A DNA stretch of 64,000 nucleotides from Fistulifera solaris (lineage: Eukaryota > Bacillariophyta > Bacillariophyceae > Naviculales > Stauroneidaceae): positions 2,232,001 to 2,296,000 of the forward strand of contig AP026123.1 of assembly GCA_030295235.1 (NCBI GenBank), in the 5' to 3' direction. Under the pieces are notes generated by a model that was not told the origin of the DNA, ran no database searches, and saw only the letters and a list, made by a program, of their open reading frames with translations. This document shows, in pieces, positions 10,690-21,258 of the stretch (the first letter of the stretch is position 1; each line of letters starts with the position of its first letter). The translations under genes were made by a program, and so were the position numbers.

Positions 10690-11154
10690 CAAGTCAAAAA
10701 TGTCTTTCGCACGTTGGCATGACTTTCGCACCTTCAGTACCAAATAAATCATAAAATCTACAAAAATAGCGATATAACTTTTCTAACGGAACATATCGAT
10801 TGCTTTTATTTAGAGCTTTCCAAAACACCACGATTTGTTATTAACAGACAAAAGCTCGTTGAGTTATTCAACGAAAACTTGACGAACCGGAAAAAGTGGG
10901 GTAAATTTTTTCACGTAGAAAAATGTACCGTGACCTACAGCACGACTTTCGCACCTTCGACCTCTTTTTGAAATGTAAATATCAGCCCGAAAACGATAGA
11001 TATTAAGATATTAAACATTTTAATCTGCTTTTTAAACGTTTAGGTTGTATTTTATAAAAAAGAACAAGCGAAAAGTATAAGTTTTGATTGTTTTACGGAG
11101 TATGACCTTTCAAAAAATAGGGTAAATGAAGGTGCGAAAGACATTTTTGACTTG
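10690..11154. mobile_element. 465-bp MITE, copy A
   Basis: The ends are perfect 23-bp inverted repeats (CAAGTCAAAAATGTCTTTCG, then CAC). TA occurs on both sides (10688-10689 and 11155-11156), as expected for a Tc1/mariner-like target duplication. The interior is AT-rich and non-coding, with an internal direct motif (GACTTTCGCACCTTC). A nearly identical copy lies at 48816-49272. Confidence 0.85.
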
Positions 11155-11225
11155 TACATAATGTTTAGCAATCGATTCTTAATCATCATCGTCATATTCA
11201 TAGCTATTTGTCTCGTAATAGTCCA

Positions 11226-13154
11226 TTAAATCTTGACTGGAGAAGAAGATCCCTCGCCATGCGTGGGGAAGATATCATCCGGAATACCGATGGGGTGACG
11301 AAATGCGTGAGGTAACCATAAATCGTTCGTATACGCTCGATCCATGAACCTCAATGCTACCCGGTGTAGCCATTTTGGTTCACTCCATTTCAGTTGCTTC
11401 ACAGAACGGATGGTCTGCTTACTCGCGTCGTCTTGCGAGGTTCGAATGTCTTTGTAAACAACTTTGTAGCGCACGTCTCCGTTTTCCGTCTCCCCGCGAC
11501 CGATAATACGACACGGTTTGGCGGGTACGTTTTCTTGATTCCAGATGGCGGCAACCAGATCAGGAGGACCTTCTCTAACAATACATTTTAATTCAAAATG
11601 GGAGGGATACGGATCTGTTTGTTGTTCTTCTTCTGTTCGAAGAATAGCGTCATGGTTCTCTGTATTCCAATCGCGCGCTGATTGATAATCGGAAGAATAT
11701 TGATGTTTTACCGACTCGAACTTTGCAACATGTTGATCCCACGCAGATTGCCAGGCTTCGCCGTAATCAAAGAAGATCTCTTCACCTGGTTGAATATCTC
11801 GCGTCGCCACGATATCCATGTACAAGCGAGGCGAGGCTATGTTGAGCATCTTTCGAGGATGCGACTGCAAAACTTCGTCGTTATGTCGCATTTCACCGTC
11901 CTTGGCCCATTGCAGACGCGCGTTGGCAGCAGTTCCATTCTTCCCGTGATTGATATAGTTGACGCCGATCCCGTAGGGACAAAGAAAAATACTCGACTCG
12001 GGGTGGTTCCAGCAGTAATTGTAAAAGATTTGATGATGCTCCACTTTGTTTGGATTTGGTTGCGTGTCTTTCTCAAACCAGGAACCCTCATACATGAGCA
12101 TCAAGTAATCATTCGGAAAGAACATCAAGGGTGTGCTTGCTACGACACTGCCCTGAGGCAAGAACCGTCGCGCAAAGGCCCCTCGTCCAGCCTGTGGAAC
12201 CGTCGAGGCACGAATGATCATCTGATCCACACATCGACCATGTTCATTCAACTCTTGAATACTACGCGTAGCTTGCGGTTGATACAAAGCTCGGATCCCG
12301 TTTTGTATCACAGTTTCTAATTCGTTCGATGTTCTAGGAAGTGCATTGAGTGTGCGACTCGGAAAGGCGTGATTTGTGACAAGTCCCCATAAATCTTGGC
12401 TCATTTCTGTATTCCACCCCTCTACTTGGCTTTGCATATTCGTGATGAGTGAATTGTAAGCTTCCACAAGCTCTTCCGCAATGTAATAATCCTCCGAAAG
12501 AGGAATGAGGTCAAATACCTCGGGTCGACTTTCAAACCACCAATCCCCATAAAATTTGAATAATTCCCCACCCGCCGGTATATCGTGCGTCGCTATGGTC
12601 TCACACTGATGATAGGGAGTAAACGCTCCGGCACCGGGATCTTTCGATCGATGCAAACCGGTTGTGTCGTAGTTTGGTGTACCCTTTTCGACATTCAACA
12701 AGGCCAAATTGCAATTGATGGCGGCATCCATGCCCGGACAAAAGGCCGTCACATATTCTGGCGCCACGTACGGATACGAAGATTCTTGTTGCATGCCCAT
12801 TTCGGGACCGAACCAGACGTAATCTTTGAGTGGATTGGAGAGCCACCGATGATGCGATCCCCACACGCGCATGTGATATTGCAAATCGACCACGGGGTAC
12901 ATGACATCGCCGGGCCACACAATTTCGTCTTTATGGCGAGGGATGCCGGTAAAAATGCCCAAGCCCGCTCCGGGAATGGTCGATTCGGCCATGTACAGCG
13001 TGCACTCGTCGTGCAAGGATGCCGTACATTCCTGTTCTCCATTTTCGAGAACAATGCACGTTGTTTCGTGATTACTTTCTGCTATGCTCACGCGATTCAG
13101 TAACAAGACATGAATGTGATATAGTAGGAGCGATGTCAGTATCCGTCGAGGCAT
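11226..13154 (-). CDS. Secreted or ER-lumenal protein with two SET domains
   Basis: SET domains are usually protein-lysine methyltransferases. This 642-residue protein has a signal peptide (MPRRILTSLLLYHIHVLLLN) and two SET-like units. Unit one runs from STIPGAGLGIFTG (about 58-70) to GGELFKFYGDWW (about 205). Unit two runs from ASTVPQAGRGAFARRF (about 315) through GVNYINHG to GEEIFFDYGEAW (about 465). The second has the NH and FDYG motifs expected around the SAM pocket. The first lacks a clear NHS and may be inactive. A C-terminal domain of about 130 residues is unrecognised. It shares a 380-bp divergent promoter with the ROXA-like gene. Substrate unknown. Confidence 0.75.
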   Translation of the reverse strand: MPRRILTSLLLYHIHVLLLNRVSIAESNHETTCIVLENGEQECTASLHDECTLYMAESTIPGAGLGIFTGIPRHKDEIVWPGDVMYPVVDLQYHMRVWGSHHRWLSNPLKDYVWFGPEMGMQQESSYPYVAPEYVTAFCPGMDAAINCNLALLNVEKGTPNYDTTGLHRSKDPGAGAFTPYHQCETIATHDIPAGGELFKFYGDWWFESRPEVFDLIPLSEDYYIAEELVEAYNSLITNMQSQVEGWNTEMSQDLWGLVTNHAFPSRTLNALPRTSNELETVIQNGIRALYQPQATRSIQELNEHGRCVDQMIIRASTVPQAGRGAFARRFLPQGSVVASTPLMFFPNDYLMLMYEGSWFEKDTQPNPNKVEHHQIFYNYCWNHPESSIFLCPYGIGVNYINHGKNGTAANARLQWAKDGEMRHNDEVLQSHPRKMLNIASPRLYMDIVATRDIQPGEEIFFDYGEAWQSAWDQHVAKFESVKHQYSSDYQSARDWNTENHDAILRTEEEQQTDPYPSHFELKCIVREGPPDLVAAIWNQENVPAKPCRIIGRGETENGDVRYKVVYKDIRTSQDDASKQTIRSVKQLKWSEPKWLHRVALRFMDRAYTNDLWLPHAFRHPIGIPDDIFPTHGEGSSSPVKI

Positions 13155-13534
13155 TGTTTCTTATGAAATTTTCCGTGCAAGGCAGCAATCAATCATGACT
13201 CTGAAGTGAATGGATGAATGAGAAGTCGTCGCGATGAAACAAAAACAAGGGCAATGAATTTGATTGTGGCTATGGCAGTTTGTGTAGTACAACGGCCTAA
13301 ATAGGTATCACACTTAAGCGTAGAAAGGTCACACACATTTTGTACATAAGGGACGAACGGTAATTTTTATCGTTCACGCACCTCGACCGTCGTCGTCGTC
13401 GGCAGCAAAAAAAAAAATTCGGATTGGATGGTTCTTGATGCGCCTCATTCATTGAGTTGATAAAACACATAATGATGATGATTCATTTATCATCAAACTA
13501 TCAATCACATTCTATCTGTTCTTATTTCATTTAA
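13155..13534. promoter_or_regulatory. Divergent promoter region
   Basis: A 380-bp spacer between the start codons of the double-SET gene (left) and the ROXA-like gene (right). It contains an A9-type tract near 13408-13417. No defined operator was seen. Confidence 0.45.
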
Positions 13535-14937
13535 ATGATATGGCATCGACAAGTGACGATTTCTCGTCGACGGACGGGGTTCGCAACCGTTTTCTGTGTG
13601 TTGAATCTCTTTTCTCCAAGGACCGAATCTCTACAATCCTTTCTCCCCTACCAACGACGACCTTCTTCTTCGCTGTTTGCGACTGTTGATGTTTGGGAAG
13701 GACCCTGGAGCGCTACGCCAAAGTTCCTTGAAGAGTACTGGGGACAAAAACCGTTACTCGTCCGTCGAGCCTTTGATGCTTCGACGAGTCCCTTTCCTTC
13801 CTGGTACGACATCGTAAATTTGGCCGTCGACGATGATACCGGATATGCGGCGCGATTAGTGCAACATACGGCTGGTGATTTGACTTCGTTTTCTCTCGAT
13901 TTAGGTCCGTTTGATCCGGATGAATTGGACGACGCATTGGACGATCGATCAGTACGAACGACACTCCTCGTGAACGATGTCGATCGCCGGCGTGCCGATT
14001 TGGCCGATTGGATGGAAGCACAATTTGCCTTTTGCCACGATGGAGAATGGATGATGCACAAATTAGTATTGCGCAAAAGGGAGGGGGTATTGGGCCGCAT
14101 GTTGACAATTATGATGTCTTTTTGATTCAAACGGCCGGACAGCGAGAATGGAAGGTGGGTTTGGACAAACTATCCACCGCGGAAGAATATGCCGCGTTAG
14201 TTCCCGATATTCCGGTACGGATTCTGCAAAAGGAATTCGATGCGGTGGCCTATGTACTGGAGCCTGGTGATATGCTGTATCTTCCGCCACGGGTGATTCA
14301 TTGTGGGACTGCGGCGTCCGATCAGTGTGTTACCTTGTCAGTGGGGTGTCGGGCACCCTCGGCGGCCGATTTGATTGCGCGTATGGCGGAACAGCTGCAA
14401 GATACCGCGACCGAACGATACCAAGATGTGAATTTGAGCGAACTGACACCTTCGGACGTTTCATTGACGACCCAAGTCAAGGAACGTATGAAACAAATGA
14501 CCCTACGGGCCATTCAAACGCTGTTAAAAGACGATGCAGCTTGGGACGCGTTAGTAGGTGGCATTATCACGGAACCGATACGAGACGATGATTTAGGAGC
14601 CTTTGATGAAGACGAAGACGACTACATGGGCGAAAATTCGGAAGAGCTGCTTCAGTCATCGAATATTTATCTAAAACGGTCACCGGGGGTATCTGTGGCT
14701 ACATCGACCGTCGAAATTTCTGGGCAACCCGCATCGCGTTTACATCGTTTGTTTGCTCATGGCACCATGTGGGAATCCAACGAATCGCTAGCGCGGGAAA
14801 TCTTTCATCATATCGAACAAGGTCTTCCGTTAACGTCAGAGCATCTCAAAGCCGCCCTTACGTCGCCAGTATTGAAATCGGTCTTGGAAGAGCTTGTGCA
14901 ACGAAGACTGCTTCGCATTCATCGCCGCAACGATTGA
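13535..14937 (+). CDS. YcfD/ROXA-like cupin ribosomal oxygenase, probably organellar (one frameshift)
   Basis: YcfD-type JmjC oxygenases use Fe(II) and 2-oxoglutarate to hydroxylate an arginine of bacterial ribosomal protein uL16. The iron ligands are visible as H and D in GGGIGPHVDNYDVF and the distal H in YLPPRVIHCGTA. WRMDDAQISIA and QREWKVG are also typical. A helical, probably winged-helix C-terminal domain follows. The frame changes at the TTTT run 14030-14033. One added T joins MEAQFAF to LPRWRMDD and gives about 467 residues. The N-terminus has a hydrophobic stretch (GFATVFCVLNLFS) then LQSFLPYQRRPSSS, compatible with a plastid presequence. Enzyme family is firm; substrate and location are inferred. 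Confidence 0.85.
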
Positions 14938-15051
14938 GACGATTTAAGGAGTGTCGCGATTCCTAGCGTGGCGACGAACAATACGCACTAGTGGAACGAT
15001 TAGCGTCGCCAAGTGGGCATTGATGTTTATGCGATGGTATTTCTTAGCAGG

Positions 15052-16391
15052 TTACTGCTCGCTCTTCGACGCATTTTCGGCTTGTAAGTCGGAAATAGCA
15101 CCCACCAAGCAGGCTCCTAAAATGATAGCACCTCCAATGTACGAATTCAGGCCCAGTTTTTCACCCAACAGAAGGAACCCAAAAATGCTGGCCCAGACAG
15201 GTTCACTGGAAAAGGCAATAGCCGCGTCGGTAGCGGTCGCTGTTTGAAGCGCGATTCCTTCCAAAAATATAGCAAACACGGTAGTGACGATTCCGGTCCA
15301 TAAAATAGTAGCAATTCTGTGCCCTTCAATCAAATACCCAAAATTTGGCAATACACCATTGTAGTCGTAAAGAACCCAGAGCAGAGACAAAATCCCCACC
15401 ATCACACACTGAGCACCGGCAATCGTCAACACTCTGTTGGGAACGTCTTTGAACTTTTCTTGATAATGTTCTATCCGCAAGAAAGCAAAGCCATAGCCTA
15501 GTGGCTGTCCCAGAGCAAGAAGATCACCCTTGCTGACTGCGAGGGAACTAGTGGCTGTTTCCATACTCGATGACGCTAGTGCTGATGTAGCCGTAGAAGC
15601 GGTTTCGGCAAAAGCTGGAGCAACACCCAGAAGGTGATTGAAATCGATCATCCCTTCTAACACACTCACCCCAGAGAGGGCAATCAATGCCGCCACAACA
15701 TTCGCTTTCGTGATAGGACGACCGTACAACAACAACGCCATAATGGGCACGGAAACGACCGTCAAACTGCAAATGAACGCACACTTTCCTGCCGAGATTG
15801 TAGCCAGTGCCATGGATTGTGTCACATAACCCAAGGTAATCCAGGCACCGCATTCAAATCCAGCCTGGATCACTTCCTTCTTTTGACCCCAGATAAGTGG
15901 GAGACTCACCAAACCGGCTACCGCGAAACGAGCGAAAGCAAATTCCGAGGGCGGGTGATTGCACGGTGGATGAAAACAAAGTCCTTCCAAGTATTTTACC
16001 GCCTGCAACAAGAGTAAAAAGTTGGCACGAGGGTGGACGAGAACATCCCGGCACCTAGAGTACATACCGCAAAATTAGTCCCCCAAACAGCCGCCACTAC
16101 GAGTAATATACCTCGAGCTGCCCAAATTCCCAATTCTTTCTTTTCTGTTTCAATATCGCCTGATTCATTATTGCTGGATAGTTCCAATGCATGTGCCTTG
16201 CTGAAACGAAAATCGGTTGTCTGTGAATTGTTGCATCGGATATCTTTACCGAAAGGCTTGCTTAGCGCTATTCTGTAAACACTCGAGTGATCAAGGATCC
16301 GTCTTGATGAAGGCGAAAAAGCGTTCGTGGTGACAGATAATGCCAACAGAGCGACACCGTTCTTCCACAAACCCAAACGCCTCATCTTCAA
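15052..16391 (-). CDS. EamA/DMT-family transporter, probably plastid envelope (two exons)
   Basis: The drug/metabolite transporter superfamily includes sugar-phosphate and nucleotide-sugar carriers; its EamA members move many small metabolites. Exon 1 is 16391-16068 and exon 2 is 16002-15052. They are joined in phase 0 over a 65-bp intron with GTATGT and TTGCAG borders, giving about 424 residues. Splicing restores VWGTNFAAVKYLEGLCFHPP, a normal first EamA helix. About ten membrane segments follow, including TLGYVTQSMALATISAGKCA and ATDAAIAFSSEPVWASIFGF. The leader MKMRRLGLWKNGVALLALSV ends TTNAFSPSSRR, a good match to the diatom plastid motif (cleavage before F). Substrate unknown. Confidence 0.85.
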
Positions 16392-17839
16392 GGTGCAAGA
16401 ATGTGACTCCAGTAAAGCTGCTCAATAGTCGCACTAAATCAAGTAAAGGTGAACTCAAGTAGCTAGTAGAGTTGACAGCAAAAGTAAAGATACCGTGAAC
16501 GTTCGACTCATTCGATTCTACCGATGACACCATGTCGATGATGAGAGGTCTTTGCGTTCGAAAAATTTCGTGCATGATGTGCTTTTCGATCGAAGGGAAT
16601 TTCGTTCGATATTTGTTAAGTATGAAACAACGTCGCTGTCGTAGCGGCGTACTATGTCTAATTCTCAGACGAGGAACTGCCAGACGACGGACCGTCCCGC
16701 GCATTTTTTCGTCCGCGTAATAAAACGCATGAAGGAAAAAAAGCAATACCGTATTTCTATTGAAAAGGGAGGATACAAATAAATTTTTAAACAATTTCAA
16801 AACCTTTTGAATTCATCCGGAAAGGTCACAGCAACCCTTGTTGACGAGAATGTCATTATTCTGGCACGATCACCCACACGGTGCTCCTATACTTACAGCG
16901 CATCAAGTCCGAGTCAGTCTTCTGGCTTCTGCCGACGACGATCTTGCCCAGAAGTCGCACAAAATCAATGAAAAACGTCGTCAACGAGTTTGCTTCCTAT
17001 TTTTCTTCCTGTGGTTGCTTTCCCTGTCTTTGATCGCGTAAGGTGTTCGGCGCCTTACCGACTTTCTTCAGGTACGGTGGTTCATCAAAGGGAATATTGA
17101 GCATCCTTTATCTTCTTTCTGAGAAACGCGGAATGTTTCTCTCATGGCTCTCGTTTCACCTCATGGATTTCATTCTTATAAGAATCTAGAGTCATGCAAG
17201 GACGGAAGGCGAATTTTTCACCAAAAAGGATACAGCAAAACAAACGACTGAATCGCAAACAATCCACATCGTACCCTTCAATATTCCGTCAACGAAATAA
17301 ATGCGGCAGCATCTTCATTTGACTAGACACAAATTGATTGAAATGATATGGGAATTTGAATTCTCCATGTTATTCAAACAATCTGTCGTCGATGCGCTAC
17401 AAATTTCACCGATCATGGAGCCCCATATACGACGACAATTTGTATCTAGTACGAAATAATAAAGTTGTTACTCCGAAAGGTAACAGGTACACGGATTGAA
17501 GCTGCTGTTGACAAAGATTGTTGAAACGACTAGCCAAAGCATAGGGCCGTGAGACTTATGGCTTCAACGCGGTTTCGAGGCGTCGCGAGTCGTCGTCGCG
17601 ACCCGTTTCGATGACCTAACGCACGTTGCAATTTGTACCTTCGACCAGGGCGCATCACCAGAAGCCGCAGTGCGGTAAAAAAGATACGACAGTACGAAAG
17701 GAAACACTCATTTTTAGGCTATGGTGACAATAATCTTCAATTGTTGGTGCCTTGGGCGGACATTCAGTAAATCAAGAATAGTCGTTATAATATATATGCA
17801 CTATGAAGATAAATTGTGAAATAGAAACACTTAGTCGGC
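16392..17839. other. Spacer with a decayed hydrolase 5' fragment
   Basis: Bases of about 16805-16965 resemble the start of the hydrolase gene at 23439. LLASADDDLAQKSHK here matches LLASADDENLSKK there, and the preceding bases also align. It has no intact ORF and is the oldest of three copies. The rest (16970-17839) resembles the spacer at 20255-21258 in patches, such as CACCAGAAGCC. Bases 16392-16800 hold the DMT gene's upstream region. Confidence 0.5.
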
Positions 17840-19546
17840 TCAAACCTCGTCTCGTGCTGATTTCTTTGCTACACCGGCGACCTCGGCGGTCGGCTTGCGC
17901 TTCAAAGAATCAGTTGGATTCATTGGAGGATGAGCATCAGACGACGCCCCATTTCCCATCACGCCGAGTCCTGCAGCATCATCGGCATCGGCATCGGCAT
18001 CGAAATCAATCGCATCTTGAATCCATTCACACAACACTTCTGTGTGCATTTCAAGCACCAATGCCGTGCGCTGGAAGTTAGCTGAGGCATTGCTGACCAG
18101 CGCTGATGAAGCAAGTAAGGAGCGCAAGGGCGACGGCTCTTTTACCAAGTCTGTCGAACCACAATAGAATCGATTGAGCGCATAAAGGTTGTCGATCGCG
18201 GACCCGTTTGACAATCGTTGTCCTAAGAAGTCTACTACTTCGATGTAGCGATTTCGCGAGAGCAGCCGCTCCAACAAGGACTGGTCAAATCGGAAGATAT
18301 TATATTGCCGATCAAACTTGGATGCGCAATCTTGCACAACAAATGTACGCAGCCCCTAGTGCTCTTCCATAGCCAGAAAGATAGCCTCGAAGTGGACAGT
18401 CCAATCCAGCTTATAGCAAGTGTCACTCAAGTTCAGGTATGAAAGCTTGGTATTGGCCCGAATGGCACGGATCAATGCTTCTACCACAGCGCTAAAATTG
18501 TCAAAATCATCCCCTTCATAGCCAGGCAGGTCGCCAGTAGCGAAAGTCAACCTTTCAAAATGACCAAGCTCAGCCACTCGATCGAAGAATGAGATGGCAA
18601 GCTCGTCACACTTATCACCATCGTCGAGCATCATTTTCAGACTGAGGTCGCTAGTCATAATTTCTAGCGCTTTAAAATCATCCGAACCAGTTTTCTTCTT
18701 TACAATTGTGCAACGCAAAGCCTTCACATTTGCTAAAAATGGCAAGTGAAAACGTTCTTTGTGCAGGTTGCTCGTACGAAGCTCTTTGAGCAAGTCGACT
18801 TTTACCAGAAGCTCCAGGTTGGAATTTGAAATAGGATTGAACCCTGCATCAAAATCGATGCCAAGGGAACCAAAAGAGGAATGACGTTCCTTCAGTACCT
18901 TGACAAACGTCTTGCCATCATCTTTAAATGTCAACCATTTCCCAAGAGTCAGATTCAACGGATTGGGTCTTGATGCGAGAACCGCCGACTGTTCAGTAGT
19001 CCATTTTCCAGTTCGAAAATCAAACGCGCGTGTGGGATTGGAGTCCAGTATCTGGGCGAGCTGCTCAGGTTGAAAGGCAGCAAAAGTGAACTTGCTCTCT
19101 TGCTCGACTTGGTTCCAGTATTCGATTTGATTGTCTCCAAGATAGTCATGGATCTATAGCAACGCGTTCGGATCGTCTTCAACTTTCAACGACCAAAAGA
19201 ACGTGGCCGTCTCCGCAATAGCAGCATCCGTTTCTCCGTAGATCATGCACATCCGCCAGTAGTCCTTTCCCTCGATGGTAAAGAAAAAATATCGCCCCCA
19301 ACACGCTTCGAAGTTGTCATCGCAATCCGCGAAACGAATAACGGTTCTATTGTCTCGCCAGATACCGAATTCGCCGTACTTCTTCCAGTCGATTTCGTCC
19401 AGGCGACTCGGTTCGCGCCGCAACTTGTACAAGGGAAGCTTCAGCGGGTACACTGCCCGACGAAAATCTCGTACAAGTACTCTGCCCCAAGTTTTATTCT
19501 CCGGAATGAGTTTCAAGAGATCGACTTTCTCGTTCGCACGATTCAT
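17840..19546 (-). pseudogene. LRR-like nuclear-type protein, copy 1, broken by two in-frame stops
   Basis: One frame runs 569 codons, from ATG at 19546 to the stop at 17840, with no frameshift. It is interrupted by TAG at 19154-19156 and TAG at 18356-18358. The intact paralogue has CGC and AAG at these points. Leucine-rich segments such as ANTKLSYLNLSDTCYKLD recall divergent LRR proteins. The C-terminus has a basic SLKRKPTAEVAGVAKK, possibly nuclear-localising. About 80% similar to copy 2. Function unknown. It faces a truncated hydrolase copy across a 530-bp divergent promoter. Confidence 0.75.
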
Positions 19547-20074
19547 GTCGTTGTTTGAGATACTGCAGCAATCAAAGGAAAGGCACGGATATTCGATGCT
19601 TTTTACACAAGCAATGGAACTATGAAAAGAAGAGCAATGCGCCGCAGCAAACGTTCATGCGAAATACGGAGCTCGCAAAGATCCGCAGGTGTCTTGCTTC
19701 AAGTCGTCAGCCAGAACACAAGGGCGAGGAGCGAGGAGATCCCGCCAGTCATGACGTCCTTTACAGCAACAGAAGAACAACAAATACGTTTTGCGACTAC
19801 ACAAATGAATGTATCTGTTACAAGTGCCCAGATAATATTGATCTGCAACCTCATCGCAACTGTGTTCGAAAAACAAAAAATCGCGCCGTTCTAACCTTAT
19901 CTCCGCGTAGAATTCAGGCTTAGTGATTCAACGCACCATTGTGTCTTGTCTGACTGTTGACTGACGGACCCTCTCGCAATATTATTGCGTTTATCGTGTT
20001 TCGTCGCGTTTTTCGACTGCAACATTTTGATGCAGGAATAAAAGCGGATCCATAATATTTTACCAAAGAACACC
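19547..20074. promoter_or_regulatory. Duplicated divergent promoter, copy 1
   Basis: This lies between LRR-like copy 1 and the truncated hydrolase copy. It contains a roughly 150-bp block (19625-19785) nearly identical to 23010-23165, including GATCCGCAGGTGTCTTGCTT. Conservation of a non-coding block across the duplication may reflect recent duplication or regulatory constraint. Confidence 0.5.
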
Positions 20075-20254
20075 ATGAAAGTTTTCTCCTTTCATTTGAA
20101 ACGTCCAGAGCAGCCGTTGCTGACGGGAAATTCGTTTTCTTTGGCTTTGTCGCCTCCACGCGCTCCTTCTCTGGGTACAGCGCATCGGCATTTGTCGATG
20201 ACGAAAATCATCGCTCTCGTCGGCAGGTGTATGAGAAACGTCGCCTTGTTTTAA
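20075..20254 (+). pseudogene. Truncated duplicate of the alpha/beta hydrolase 5' end
   Basis: A 59-codon ORF begins MKVFSFHLKRPEQPLLTG, close to the start of the hydrolase at 23439 (MKVFSFHSEHPEQPLLTE), and keeps LALSPPRAPSLGTAHR. After that the similarity ends and the frame stops. The upstream bases (AAAGCGGATCC) are also shared. It is a leftover of tandem duplication and unlikely to be functional. Confidence 0.7.
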
Positions 20255-21258
20255 AAGTATTTCCACACGGCACAAAGTTTCATGAAATTACCTTCTTCCT
20301 GTGACTACTGGTCCTCAATTCGATCGAGTTTGACGTTCGATGCTGCATACCGGTTGACTGTCTTCAAACAGGTTGGCAATCACCAGATTATCGAGGATCC
20401 TTCATCTCTTGTCAAGAGAAATACAAGTACAATGATTGACGCTATTGTCGACAAAGCTTGCGCAAACGATAAACCGACGAACAAAAGCACGCGACCGTGA
20501 GAATTACGTTGCAATGCTACTCCGAGAAGACAACAACTGTTAAACGCGACGCCGCTAGCTTTGGACCAGGTATATGCTAAAAAATGCTGTGATGACCCGT
20601 TCTCTTTGCAGTGTTTACCTCTGACACTGCGATGGACTCCATTTTTCGAATGTTCAGTATCTTTAATCCGTTCTTGTCCATCGAAACTGCCATCATACGT
20701 GAACGTTCAGATAGTCCTCCGGCCGATATCGCAAGTGGAGTTGACGAGAAAAGGTGTCCCCGTCATGGCAGGTTGTTATGTGTCGTGTTGAATGCATGAG
20801 TTTGAAACTTTGTCGCTTGCGAAGTAGACGTTTGGTTATCACATTGGTGCAAGCACTAGTGCGATGGAGACGAACAATCACAAATATTTCTTATCTACAA
20901 TAATATTTCGTCAAAGCTTGTCACTCGGCGGAAAGTCGATGTACGACGTAGTTCCTTCTTCTCACGATGATTTAGGCATCGCAAAGCGACCCAGGGGCTC
21001 ACACCAGAAGCCACAACACTCTGGAAGACAATGCTCGAAAGCGATTAAACACGGTAACAGAGAGCACAAAGCATACAGCCTTAGATACTCGTTCAATTGT
21101 AGTCCAGAAATTGAATAACGTTGACTGTGATCTTTATTTTGTTGGCAACTTAGTAATCATTCAGTCCGAAATGATCTATTATACAAGCAGCATCTAACAT
21201 CTAATTACAATAAATGCACTATGTATTTTATTTGTCGTAGAAACACTGATGAGTCGGC
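20255..21258. other. Spacer of the tandem duplication unit
   Basis: Non-coding spacer resembling 16970-17839 in patches, for example GACAAAG...CGACCGTGAGA near 20455-20500 against 17510-17555. No gene or RNA was recognised. Confidence 0.45.

Noticed and set aside
11682-13103. Long rightward ORFs over the double-SET gene
   Set aside because: They are antisense shadows of a well-supported protein and have no domain features.
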